Shown: positions 33,357 through 43,659, numbered from the stretch's first letter. The stretch: 64,000 bases of DNA from Zingiber officinale (GCF_018446385.1 NC_055991.1:73784123-73848122), one strand, 5' to 3'. The notes: a model not told the origin generated them from the sequence alone. Translations and numbers: made by a program.

Positions 33357-33476
33357 CTCCAAGTTTGAATTGAATGATCCGAAATTTTCTAATCTCTTGG
33401 TTGAATCCTTTGAGAATGCTTTCACCCAGAAGGACAATGTTTCACTTGCTAACTTTGAAAATGAAAAAAGGCTCCC
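33357..33476 (-). pseudogene. Fd-GOGAT exon ([15 protein letters not shown])
   Basis: Minus strand, acceptor CATTTCAAG next to 33476, donor GTATAA at 33356. It encodes [20 protein letters not shown] and TKRLENFG, with a one-base deletion just after. This is the most upstream GOGAT exon I can find. The 33480-33827 stretch beyond it is AT-rich intron-like sequence without a recognisable exon. Confidence 0.88.
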
Positions 33477-33827
33477 TTGAAATGAGGAACAAAATAGAGA
33501 ATGAAACAAAATTTCTAGAATAAATGAGGTTGTGATTATTCTCACACATAATGAATGCACATGATATGTAACTCAGCACATTCTTAAAAAACTAAGAATA
33601 ACCTTCTGATGGAAATTTAGAGTCAAATAAACAGATTAGTATTTCGGGTGCAAGAAAGAATGAAAAAAATAACTAGTACCAAGTGCAAAGGGCATGTCAC
33701 CACATTAGAAAATGTACAATTAGTCTAGGGAGCTAATGTAAACTAGAATGAGAAAATAGGAAATAAATGGTTGACATAACAATTAATGGTTGTGTGCTCC
33801 TTAATGGTCATATATTACTGTAGACCA

Positions 33828-33920
33828 TAGTTATCAAAAGCGCAAGGTGCAAAAAAGCACTCAAGGGTCTTGGGGCTTAAAACGCAAAGCGCAAGGCGAA
33901 GCGCGGGCTTTACGGAATAA
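33828..33920. repeat. Left terminal and subterminal region of hAT element
   Basis: TIR followed by clustered GCGCAAGG, GCAAAGCGC and GAAGCGC motifs within about 80 bp. Confidence 0.8.
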
Positions 33921-34065
33921 AAGCGTAATAAACAATAGGACTATTATATTTATTAAAAATCTTTCAAAATGTCTTTGAAATCCAAATAACCATAAACAAA
34001 TATTCTTTGATGAAGTTGTAGATAATTGAAAATCATAAGTCTTTGAAAATATAATAGAGGAAATA

Positions 34066-36696
34066 TCAAATATCAAAATAATCATCTTCTTCATCTTCAT
34101 TGTCCAAATCTACGTCATCAGCTCCATCGCTTGATTTGTATCCATCAGTATCCTCTTCTTCAGTTTCATCATCAAGATTAATTTCTTCTTCATTAACAAG
34201 ACTAGTTTGAGCTGAAGATTGTTTTCTTTTTGCTGATGCAGATAATGATGCCCCTTTTGAAGAAGATGCATTTCGAGATCGAAAGTCATATGCACTTTCA
34301 CCAACCCCAGATGCTCGTGCTACATCACTCCAACGCAAATCTTCACCTTCGTAGACAAAATCATTATCATTGTCTTTATCACTGTCATCCAATTTACCCA
34401 ACAACCATTCATTACTATCATCTATCTCTGACAAAGTAATAGGATCAATTTTTTCTCGCATGTCATATCTTCTCCTCAAAGCTCTATTATACTTGATATA
34501 TACCAAATCATTCAATCGTTGTTGAGACAACTTATTTCTTTTCTTAGAATGTATCTACAAAACAAAAGTAAAAAGTAAAAGGTTAAGTTCATAATATAAA
34601 TTTTAATATGTATTAAAAAAACTCCAACTTACATATTCAAAAACACTCCAATTACGTTCACAGCCTGAAGAAGAGCATGTGAGGTTTAAAATCTTCATTG
34701 CAAATATTTTTAATTCAGGCGTTGATGCACCATAAGAAAACCACCAATCAGCTTAAAATATAAAAACATATAAATTATAAGATTAACTTTATTACCATCC
34801 AATATTAATATTGAAAAATCTATTATTTATAAATTTACCTGGTGATTTTAAAGTTCTTTGTCGGATAGCCATTGACAAACCAAAAAGTCCTTCTGCTTTC
34901 TTGTATTTTTCCAATTGATTCGTGATCTTATCTTGTAAATCCTCACCTCTCACTAATCTGGATATGCACTTGTACAAACCCTCCATCACTTCTGTATCAT
35001 TTTCTATGTCAGAGTTTGAGTAAAAACACTCTGGATTCAAGAAATATCCAGCTGCGTGCAAAGGTCGATGGAGTTGAATGTTCCATCTTTTGTCAATGAG
35101 TTCAAAAATGCTACGATATTTCTCTTCATTATTGTTAAATGATGCAGCGATAGCTTCTTTGGCCCTGTCCATTGACTCATAGATATAACCCATAGGAGAC
35201 TTTTTTTCACCGACTACCAGCCGTAATACTTTCACCAATGGACCACCAACCTTTAATGCAAAAATCATATTTTTCCAAAAAGAATGCATCAATATCACTT
35301 CTGCTACACGTTTTCCTGCAGTCTTCTTAGAAAATCGACTATTTGCCCACTTTTCAGATGTAAACATCTTTCTCAGATTTGCTTGTTGTACATGAAACCG
35401 CTTTAAAGTCAAAAAAACTGTTGCGAAACGTGTCTTTGCAGTTCTTACCATGTCTCTCTGTCCAGTAAACTCTCTCATCATGCTCAATACTTGTGGCCTG
35501 TTGTAAATATAACCATTAACCATCAACGCTCGTTCATGCAATTTTCTGAGATGAGGAATTTTGAATATATCCTCAAGCAACAAATTTAAACAATGAGCTG
35601 CACAAGGAGTCCAATACAAGTGTGGAAATCGATTTTCCAAAAGACAACCTGAAAAAACAAATAAATTTAGTAAAAAAATATTAAAAATATAATTCAATTA
35701 TAATTGAAAGTAACAAAAATTTAAAATATTACCTGCACTGATATTGCAGCTTGCATTATCTGTTACAATCTGAACCACATTTTTTTCTCCAATGCGATAC
35801 ACAAATTTAGAAAGTAACTCAAACATCTTGTCCGTTGTGTGAGAATAGCCTGAAGCATCAATTGATTCGACAAATACACTTCCTTTGGGACCATTCACCA
35901 AAAAATTTATAAGAGTCCTACCCTTTTTATCGGTCCATCCATCTGCTATGATTGTGCACCCAAACTTAGCATGATCTTCTTCATGGGATTTGAGAAGCGA
36001 GTTCGTATTTGTCAACTTCTTCTTCAAATACTTAACCCTCACTTCATGATATGATGGAGGTTTCATCCCCGATCCAAATTGTCCAATAGCTTCAATACAA
36101 GGCTAAAAAAAAATCATATTTTACAGCGTTGAAGGGAATTCCAGCATCATACATCCATCTTGCAAATTTCTCAACTGCAATATCTCTTAACTTCTTTTTA
36201 TTTTCATCAAATTGTCCTTTATTTTTTGCACGTCTTTGCTTAACAATTTCATCGACATCTTTCATAAAATAAAGGTTAATAGGTCTAGTTTGTTTACACT
36301 TTTTACCTTGGACCGTAGGATGGTTGCTTGAATCAGATATTGGTCGTTTCCCTTTCACTTTAGTTTGATGATCATCTTCTTCATGTTCTTCCAAATCTTC
36401 CAAATTATCAACATCATCAGAATGCGGAATTTCATCCATTTGATTCTTCAAATTACTCTTTTTTTTTGCATGAACTCTCTAATTTCTTCTTTAACATGCT
36501 CGAGACATTTCGGACAAGCTTTTACATTTCTATTGCCCCCAACTAAATGTAGCTTGTGTCGATAAATTTCACCATTTGTTACTTTACCACAGAAAATACA
36601 ACCAGCAACATTTGGATTTTTAGGATCTGAACATGTTGCATAATTCCAAGCAATATCCTTTCGAGTTGATGGAGTTGTTGTACTTGTATTTGACAT
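34066..36696 (-). pseudogene. hAT transposase, nearly intact, five coding blocks
   Basis: Minus strand from ATG at 36696. The first exon (36696 to about 36114) has a BED zinc finger (DIAWNYATC, CIFCGKV, YRHKLH). Next 36104-35733 carries the DUF659 part (GCTIIADGWTDKKGRTLINF, VTDNAS). Then 35648-34839 has the RNase H-like core (PHLYWTPCAAHCLNLLLEDI, AAGYFLNPECFYS); 34751-34633 and 34554-34066 carry the hAT C-terminal dimerisation domain (SSGCERNWSVFEY, RNKLSQQRLNDLVYIKYN) and a long acidic tail. Introns have good GT-AG borders. Two breaks: a frameshift in an A9 run (36467-36459 on plus as T) and a disrupted join at an A9 run on plus (36105-36113). Most of the coding is open. Confidence 0.9.
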
Positions 36697-36739
36697 GATT
36701 AAAAATCAATACTGCTGAAAATGAAATCAATAATAATCA

Positions 36740-37440
36740 ATCAATCAATAAAATAAAAAAACAGGGGAAACAATTAATTATAGAATTTAAATCTGATTTA
36801 TCATATAATTAAAAAATTTTATTATATTTTTAAATTTTAAATTTATTTTTTATATATTTAAAATTTTAAATCTAATTAATACAATTTATCAATTTTTTTT
36901 ATTTTTAATATATTTTTTATGTATTTAAATTTTAATTTTGATTTACTGATTTATTTGAAATTTGAATTAATAATTTTTTATTTTAAATAAATTTTTTATA
37001 TATTTAAATCCGATTTATATAAATTAATTAGATTTTTATATTTAAAATATATTTTTTATATATTTAAATCTAATTAATAAAATCTATCAGATTTTTATAT
37101 TTTAATTTTTTAAATATTTTTTATGTATTTAAATTTTAAAACTGATTTACTGATTTATTTGAATTAATAAATTTTTTAATATATTTTTATATATTTAAAT
37201 CTGATTTATATAAATTAATTATTTTTTTATATTTTAAATATATTTTTTATAAATTTTAAATCTGATTTATATTAATTAATAAACTTTATTAGATTTTTAT
37301 ATTTTAAATATATTTTTTTATAATTTTTAAATCTGATTTATATTAAGTAATAAAAATTATTAGATTTTTTTTAATTTAAATATAATTTATATATTTTATT
37401 GGAATAATTTAATTAGGCTTTATAAAATATATTCGAAATA
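36740..37440. repeat. AT-rich repetitive stretch upstream of hAT transposase
   Basis: Nearly pure A/T with loose repeats of TTTTATATATTTAAATCTGATTT-like phrases about every 90-110 bp. No coding. Probably the promoter-side spacer or first intron of the transposase gene. Confidence 0.7.
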
Positions 37441-37489
37441 CCCCATTTAACTGAGGAGTTCTTTAATTTAATTAAATGCAAAAAAAAAA

Positions 37490-37840
37490 GTTGACGCTGC
37501 TACAGGGCTCACGCCCGACCGCAAACCGCCGCGGCGGCACCAAAACCATCACAGGACGCTGCCGGCGACACCGGAGGCGTCCGGCGACGATGCCGGAGCC
37601 GTCGGAGGAGTCCGGCGATGCTTCCGGCGCTGCCGGAGGCGTCCAGAGTCGCCGGAGGCATCGCGGGTCGCTGCCGCTGGTGTCGCTGGAATTGTCCCGC
37701 GGTGCTGGAAGTTTCGCCGGATGCTCCGATGGCGCCGGAAGCATCGTCGGACGCCGAAGAAGCTTCCCGTGAATGTGCGACAGCAAGATTTCACCGACAA
37801 AGTTGGAAAATTTCATAGGAAGAGGCGAAGCAAGGAAAAG
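37490..37840. other. GC-rich island in hAT element
   Basis: A sharp switch to GC-rich sequence with imperfect repeats of GCCGGAGGCGTCCGGCGATG. Frames are open on both strands but low in complexity, so I do not call a gene. It could be an untranslated first exon of the transposase gene (minus strand). Confidence 0.6.
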
Positions 37841-37989
37841 ACGAAGCTTACCTGGAATCTAGGGACGATCGCGACGTGAGGAAGATGAAGAGGCAGCAGC
37901 GATTTGAAGCAGATGAACATTAATGAGGTTCTTTAGGGCTTTAAAAACTTATAAATAAAACAAATAAAAAAAACAAAAAAAGGAAAGCA

Positions 37990-38163
37990 GCAAAAACTTT
38001 GCGACTCGCAGAGAAGCGCTGCGATGCGCAGGGAAGCGCCGCGACGCGCATCGAAGCGCACGCTTCTTGGAAGGCTTGCGCTTCCGAGTTCACAGAAGCG
38101 TGACGCCTGCGCCTCGCTCCGCCTCGTGCTTAAGCGATCGAAGCGACCGCTTTTTAAAACTAT
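37990..38163. repeat. Right terminal and subterminal region of hAT element
   Basis: Dense GAAGCGC, GCGACGCGCA and GCTTGCGCTT motifs precede the terminal TTTTTAAAACTA. Confidence 0.8.
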
Positions 38164-38332
38164 ACTGTAGACCAAGGAAACCATGAATACTAGATGGGAG
38201 TACAACAGCAACTGCATTAACATACATGAAGCATGGTGTAATAGACATCTCAACATTTTTCTGAATAAAAACATTTGCTTCCAATTGTCTTCTACATGCA
38301 AATAAATTTCTGGCCAACCATATTAAGAAAAA

Positions 38333-38507
38333 TAAGAAGGGGAGCCTTGGCGCAACAGTAAAATTGTTGCTTTGCTAAAAGGTCACGGGTTCGAATTTTG
38401 GAAACAGTCTCTTGCAAAAAGCAGGGTAAGACTGTGTACAATGGATCCTTTCTCGGGACCCCGCATAACGAGAGCTTCGTGCACCGAACTGTCTTTTTTT
38501 TTTTTAA
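38333..38507 (+). mobile_element. Au-like SINE, copy 2, with 14-bp target duplication
   Basis: Begins about GGGGAGCCTTGGCGCAACAG (A-box region), B box GGTTCGAATTT near 38388, AACAGTCTCTTGCA, GTGCACCGAACTG, T tail. Flanked by CATATTAAGAAAAA at 38319-38332 and 38508-38521. Confidence 0.93.
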
Positions 38508-38632
38508 CATATTAAGAAAAACAAAAAAATGTCATATGCAATTTATGTTCAAAGGATATTATTATAACTTGAGGTAGTTCAATAAGACAAAGGACTTTAA
38601 CGAATATGGCCAGCATAACAATAAATGTATAC

Positions 38633-38792
38633 CTTTCCAGAGGTACATAATTGAAAAGAAAACAATGGTAATTCTTCTCCAAGTATGTGATCTTTATCAC
38701 ACGAGACCTTTCAAACAAGTAAGTTCTAACTGCAGCCCCCACATATTCTACTACTTGCATCAAACTGAATTTCTACAAATTTCCCAAAGCGG
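38633..38792 (-). pseudogene. Myosin XI exon (RFGKFVEIQF...NYHCF)
   Basis: Minus strand, acceptor TACGTAG at 38794-38793, donor GTATAC at 38632. It encodes RFGKFVEIQFDASSRICG, then GAAVRTYLFERSRVIKIT and EKNYHCF, the switch-I and following region of the plant myosin XI motor. A one-base insertion in a G run shifts the frame within the exon. In a normal gene the next exon carries YKLG.P..FHYLNQ; here that exon is 23 kb away at 15490, with Fd-GOGAT exons in between. Confidence 0.88.
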
Positions 38793-39600
38793 CTACGTAA
38801 AATTTACAAATGAGATTAGGAAAGAGAGAAAAACATATAAAATGAGGGAAAGAAAAAAAGATAATGCACAATAAATTACAGTCCTACAAGGGTAGAAAAC
38901 TGCATTTAATGCATAACAATTAAATGTATGCAACATAAGGAACAATAATCTCACACATAATGAAACTCACTAATAGAAATAAAACTGAAAGATTATTAAC
39001 ATGCATAAATTAGAGTCCTTTTAAAGACTCTAACCCAGAAAAAAAAAGTAAAATAAATTAAAAATATCAAGCAAAGAAATAATCCTATACTTAAACAAAG
39101 GCTCCGATCAATCTTGGAATAAATCCTCCCTGAAAAAATAATTGCTACTAAATTAGCTTGTCTTATTAGGAATTGAATTTAATTAAATTTGGTTTCTTTC
39201 GTAGTTTGTAATTAGGTTTTTTTCTTAGTTGATTAATTATAGAATTATTTATTTCATAGAATATTTAATTTATTTCTAATTTTATTTGATTTGGAGTCTT
39301 AAATGAACTCTAATCCCCAAGGTTAAAAACATCTTTGTACAGTATTGTGCTTCTTTTATGTGACTGTTGTTAAAACTTTTTGAAAAACTATCACCGGTCA
39401 AAAAAATCAAAAAAGGATTTACATTTTTTTATCTTTATTTTGGTACTTCAAAGGATAGGGGAAAAATGAAAAAAAAAAGCACTTCAAAAAGAAATTAATA
39501 AGATAAAGAAGAAAAAAATATCAGAAAATGCAGCCACAAAGAAGTAAAAGAAGTATTGACTGCGTATGTTATGTCGGGATGGATCTTGAGAATTACTCAC
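38793..39600 (-). other. Non-coding sequence between myosin exons
   Basis: AT-rich. I find no trace of the P-loop (GESGAGKT) exons that a myosin gene should have here, so they are deleted or never were copied. No other gene or repeat recognised. Confidence 0.55.
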
Positions 39601-39648
39601 GTATATCTCGTTGAGTGCATATCTTCTTGAGAGATCATAAAAAATGCC
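39601..39648 (-). pseudogene. Myosin XI exon fragment (RRYALNEIY)
   Basis: Minus strand, encoding GIFYDLSRRYALNEIY directly before a perfect GTGAGT donor (39600-39595). This matches the end of the exon carrying the start of the myosin motor domain. Sequence upstream of 39648 no longer matches, so most of the exon is lost. Confidence 0.8.
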
Positions 39649-39795
39649 CAGCAAACAAAAGCACCCGGAAGAACTCAAGGATACATAAAACCTAAGAAGA
39701 AGCTCTTGAAATTGACAACCAAGAAAAAAATCCGTCTAACAAGAATCGAGCAAACTTTAGAATCAAGAAAACTAGACAGAGAAAAAGCAAGCTAC

Positions 39796-39897
39796 CTTCT
39801 TCCTCTGGAGCGGGTCCTTCTCATCGATCACTCCAGCCTCCACCCAAGCAGAGTCTTTGTCTTCGATCCATACCATGGAGCCCTTCCGATAGATCAT
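39796..39897 (-). pseudogene. Myosin XI first coding exon
   Basis: Minus strand, ATG at 39897-39895, 34 codons ending at a GTAGCT donor (39795). MIYRKGSMVWIEDKDSAWVE is the N-terminal SH3-like start of plant class XI myosin. The exon itself is undamaged; the gene is broken downstream. Confidence 0.82.
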
Positions 39898-40140
39898 CTT
39901 TGCCTCGAAACCGGAAAGAATAGCTTTGGAACCCTACAATGTGACCGATCGATCTGGAAGTAGAAGCAAGACGATTACACCTCGCGAAACCCTAACGAGG
40001 ATCGAAAACGCAGAAGAATAAATGAAACGAAGCGGCAGAATTTTCCCTTCGAACGAATGAGAAAGCGAAAAATGAAAAGAAAAAACAGGGTAGTGGAATG
40101 GAATGAGCCCACCGCTCAAAGTTCGTTTCCCGTTAAACGG
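39898..40140 (-). promoter_or_regulatory. Probable 5' UTR and promoter-proximal region of the myosin gene
   Basis: Upstream of the myosin ATG on the minus strand lies less AT-rich sequence with TTAGGGTTTCG, a phrase common in plant 5' UTRs. No clear TATA box assigned. Confidence 0.4.
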
Positions 40141-40229
40141 CTATTTTACAGAAAACGATCCGATCGAATGAGGTGAGTCTAAAAAAACGAATAGGAAGGT
40201 TTGTGTTATATTTATTTTTTAAAACTTAA

Positions 40230-40560
40230 TCAAGTAATTAAAATTTATTTATAATTGAATTGAGCTCGAATTTATAATTGACTAGGTTAGAGTTAAATTA
40301 AATTAAAAAAAATTAGGTTGGTGTGAATAATTTAGAGTTCAATCAAATTAGATAATTTAAATGGGTTCACTTGTATTCTTGGTTATAGGGGTTTAAAATT
40401 TTAAAGTCAAATGAGATGATTTAAATTTGATTCAATTATATTTTTAGTTCATCGTTAGAGAATTTTAAAAGTGATTAAATATTTAAACAATTTATTACTA
40501 AAATCCATGTTGAAAAGTAACGGTGACTATTTTTTTAAAGCAATTAATACTTTTTGAAAT
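40230..40560. repeat. Diverged direct repeat, copy 1
   Basis: AT-rich segment (GGTTAGAGTTAAATTAAATT ... AATAATTTAGAGTTCAA ... TTAGATAATTTAAAT) resembling 42620-43010 in the same orientation. Identity unknown; the MITE and Pack-MULE lie between the copies. Confidence 0.6.
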
Positions 40561-40611
40561 ATAAGGTGTCAGTCCCTAATTAAATATATATCGATAAATT
40601 ATAGGGGGAAT

Positions 40612-41115
40612 TAAGGGTGTAAATGAGTCAAGCCATTCGTGAGCTATTCGAAGCTTAATTCGATAAAAGCTCATTTGAGCTCGTTTAACGAGACTTGTTA
40701 AGATAAACAAACCAAGCTCAAGCTTCACAATATTCGGCTCGTTAGCTCGTGAACATGTTCGTTAAGTTCATAAATCAACTTTTAAATAAAAAAATAATAG
40801 TTTTGGTATTAAATTTATAAATTTTATACTTTACTTATGAAAAACATAGACAAATATATTAAATTTATTTATTAGAATAAAATTATAAATTTTAACAAGA
40901 ATATTATAATTTTTTTAAAATATATAATTTAGTTTTAATGAATATTTAAATTTATAATTTATATTTATTAAGCTCGTTTAGGTTCGATAAAAGCTCGAAT
41001 AAGCTCGTGAGCAATGAATATATTCATTAAATAAAGCTCGAGCTCGGCTCGATTATAAACGAGCCAAACTCAAACATCCAAGAGTTCGGCTCGGCTCGGC
41101 TCGATTACACCCCTA
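40612..41115. mobile_element. hAT-type MITE (504 bp)
   Basis: Ends TAAGGGTGTAAATGAG and, inverted, TAGGGGTGTAATCGAG, with a perfect 8-bp duplication GGGGGAAT (40604-40611 and 41116-41123). Subterminal GAGCTCG/GCTCGGCTCG repeats. No coding. A non-autonomous hAT family distinct from the 4.3 kb element at 33828. Confidence 0.92.
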
Positions 41116-41271
41116 GGGGGAATTATATCATGACACGATGGCTCTTTACATAAGGGAAGTCAAGCTTCCAATGAGATATTTTACACCCGTTATGAATTAG
41201 CTTTAAAACTTATTAATATTAGAATAATCACTCATATAATGTCAACCCGTGAAAATTATCGTCATCCCAAT

Positions 41272-42560
41272 GAGTTAATTCTCAATTTAGTCCCTCGTTA
41301 TTTAACGTGGTGCTGATTTCGTCCCTAATTTTTCAATTGACCAAATTTAATCCTCCAATTTTCGAACATTTTCCCAAATTGATCCTTCCGTCTAAATCCC
41401 CGTTAAAATAAACGGGAAGACTTGTTTAACCGGTGGAAGTGACTTGGATAATTCCTAATTTAGTCCCTCAATATTTGACGTAGTACCGATTTCGTCCCTA
41501 ATTTTTCAATTAATCAAATTTAATCCTCCAATTTTTGAACGTTTTCCCAAATCAATCCTTCTGTCCAAATCCCTGTTAAAATAGACGGGAAGACTTATTT
41601 AACCGGTGGAAATGATCAGTTGCTTTTATTCTTGCGCTATTTCCCTAATCCTGACATTGATTGAGTTCGAGATTTAGAAACTTGTTTCCTTTGTTGGTTT
41701 ATAAGCTGCGAAGAAGAAGCACTGACCGTATCGAAGTCTTTGTTGATTGTTCTGAGAAAATGATTGGAAGGATTGCGCAGAGAAGGGCAGGCGAAACCGT
41801 TGGAAGCAAAGAATTGAGAAAAGTTTGAGCAAGGCTGAATTTCCATAGGTCGAAAGAGAGAATTCAAGCCTTAATTGAGCTTTGAGATTGAGTTGGTACC
41901 TCGGTAGCCACCGGAGTAGGGTCGAAGAAGACAGTGCTGCCATAGACGAGGAGGAAGAGGCGATCAAAGAGGTCGAACACCTCGCTGTCGGGCTGGTGGA
42001 CGGTGACGACGACCGTCATCCTCTTGCGGCGGGTGAGGCGCGTGATCCGGTGGACGATGTGATAGGCGGCGGCGCTGTCGAGGCCGCTGGTGGGCTCGTC
42101 GAGGAAGAGGAGCGACGGCCGGGTGAGGAGCTTGACGCAGATGCTGACGCGCCGCCGCTGATGCCTTTGACGTGCCACCCGCCGATTCTAGTGTCCATGG
42201 CGGCCGCCAATCCCATCTCCCTCATCGTCGCCTCCGCCCTCGCCCGCTTCGCAGGCGTCGACATGGAGTCCGGCAGCTGGAGCTGCGCCGAGTAGCAGAC
42301 GACCTCCATTTTAAAACTATCCTTGGACGAAATCGGGACTACGTCAAATAATGAGGGACTAAATTAGGAATTGTCCAGCAAGACATAGGTCACTTCCACC
42401 GGTTAAACAAGGCTTCCCATTTATTTTAACGAGGATTTAGACGGAAGGATCAATTTGGGAAAACGTTCGAAAATTGGAGGATTAAATTTGATCAATTGAA
42501 AAATTAGGGACGAAATCAGTACCATGTTAAATAACGAAGGACTAAATTGAGAATTAACCC
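41272..42560. mobile_element. Pack-MULE carrying an ABCG fragment
   Basis: Long terminal inverted repeats start GAGTTAATTCTCAATTTAGT on the left and, inverted, GGGTTAATTCTCAATTTAGT on the right. A 10-bp direct repeat TCATCCCAAT (41262-41271 and 42561-42570) fits the 9-11 bp duplication of Mutator-like elements. The left repeat is present twice in tandem (about 41272-41450 and 41451-41620); the right side has one full copy plus a truncated second (about 42315-42375). Captured gene sequence fills 41640-42309. No transposase. Confidence 0.92.
41700..42309 (-). pseudogene. Captured ABCG (WBC) transporter fragment, nucleotide-binding domain
   Basis: Minus strand. 42309 to about 42150 encodes YSAQLQLPDSMS ... 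MGLAAAMDTRIGGWHVKGIS up to the ABC signature. A deletion then shifts frame, and 42160-41864 encodes RRVSICVKLLTRPSLLFLDE (Walker B), PTSGLDSAAAYHI and VTVHQPDSEVFDLFD (H-loop). After an intron-like gap (GT at about 41897, acceptor apparently mutated) comes [15 protein letters not shown]...[11 protein letters not shown] at about 41800-41722, followed by a GTCAGT donor. Walker A and the membrane domain are absent. Introns show capture of genomic DNA, not cDNA. The source would be a half-size plant ABCG lipid exporter. Confidence 0.88.
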
Positions 42561-42570
42561 TCATCCCAAT

Positions 42571-43659
42571 TAAAAAACACTTTATCATCTCCATTGAAAA
42601 GATTCTTCAATTGAAGTGATTTTTCTTGTTTGATTCAAATTTTTTATATGAATTAAATTGATAAATCATAATAAGACTAAGTTAGAGTGAAATTAAATTA
42701 AAAAATTTAGGTTGGCGTGAATAATTTAGTACTCAACAAAATTAGATAATTTAAATTGGTTTGACTGTATTCTTCATTATATGTTTTAGAGTTTAAAAAA
42801 CCGAGTTAGATAATTTGAATTTGATTCAAATTATAGTTTTAGTTCATTTAAATTAGAATCTTTTAAAAGTGATTATATGTTTAAAGAGTTTAGAGTCCAG
42901 ATTTATTTTAACGTATTTTTCGTAGCAATTGATGTAGTCCATATTAAAAAGTAGTTATCACTATTTATTTATTTTTGGTGGCTATTAATGCTTTTGTTAG
43001 AAGTTATTATCGTCCAAATTAAAAAAGACAATTGAAGTGATTGATAAATTGAATATATTATTTTTAAAGAGACTTTTTTAAAATACAATATTACATAATT
43101 AAATTAGGATTAAAAATGAATAGGTTAGAATGGTTAAAAATTTTAAAACTTTATTTTAATAAGATTCTTGATTTTTTTATATGATTTAATCGTTAAATCA
43201 TAATAAGACAAATTGAATATGTTATTTTTCAAGGAGTTAAAATAAAATTTTACATAATAAAATTAGAATTAAAGATGAATATGTTAGAATGATTAAAAAT
43301 TAAAAACTTTATTTTAATAGTTGATCGTGTAAATATTTTGGTTAGTTTTGATATGATCAATCAAGTTAAGTTAGGTACTGTGATTTTGATGTCTTATGTC
43401 CGAGTGTGCAAGAACTTAGGAACACAAGAAATTAAGCGGAAGATACCAGAAGCGAGAAGGATGGAACGAAACGCAAGTCGACAGGCTCGGTGCATCCGAT
43501 AAACGAGGAGTTGCAGAAGAGTACACTGATGGAGGAGAAAGATGTGCGTTACACATTGGAGGGACGAGAAGCTAGGGAGGAATCCTGTTTGAGAAGAAGG
43601 TCGGAGTTGAGTTCGGGTGAACTCAACTTCGGATGACAAGAGCATCACCCAAGCAAATG
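42571..43659. repeat. AT-rich region with direct repeats; no gene
   Basis: 42620-43010 resembles 40230-40560. A second pair of tandem copies of about 100 bp (GGATTAAAAATGAATAGGTTAGAATG-like phrases) lies at about 43065-43165 and 43215-43320. From 43330 to 43659 base composition rises (GAAGCGAGAAGGATGG, CGACAGGCTCGG), perhaps part of another retroelement into which E inserted; I cannot name it. Confidence 0.55.

Larger units (their letters stand above)
33828..38163 (-). mobile_element. hAT-superfamily DNA transposon
   Basis: 4.3 kb. Ends are TAGTTATCAAAAGCG on the left and, inverted, TAGTTTTAAAAAGCG on the right, allowing a base of uncertainty. The direct repeat ACTGTAGACCA flanks it (33817-33827 and 38164-38174) and contains the expected 8-bp duplication. 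Both ends have many AAGCGC/GCGCTT motifs, the usual hAT subterminal binding sites. Inside is a multi-exon transposase with BED finger, DUF659 and hAT dimerisation domains. The insertion lies between the GOGAT exons and the 5' myosin exons. Confidence 0.92.

Noticed and set aside
15491..33476. Helitron capture as the source of the GOGAT segment
   Set aside because: I could not find a TC start or a CTRR end with a 3' hairpin at plausible borders, so I left the mechanism open.
38090..38317. 75-codon frame considered as a further upstream Fd-GOGAT exon
   Set aside because: Residue matches were scattered, no splice borders fit, and half of it lies in the hAT end.
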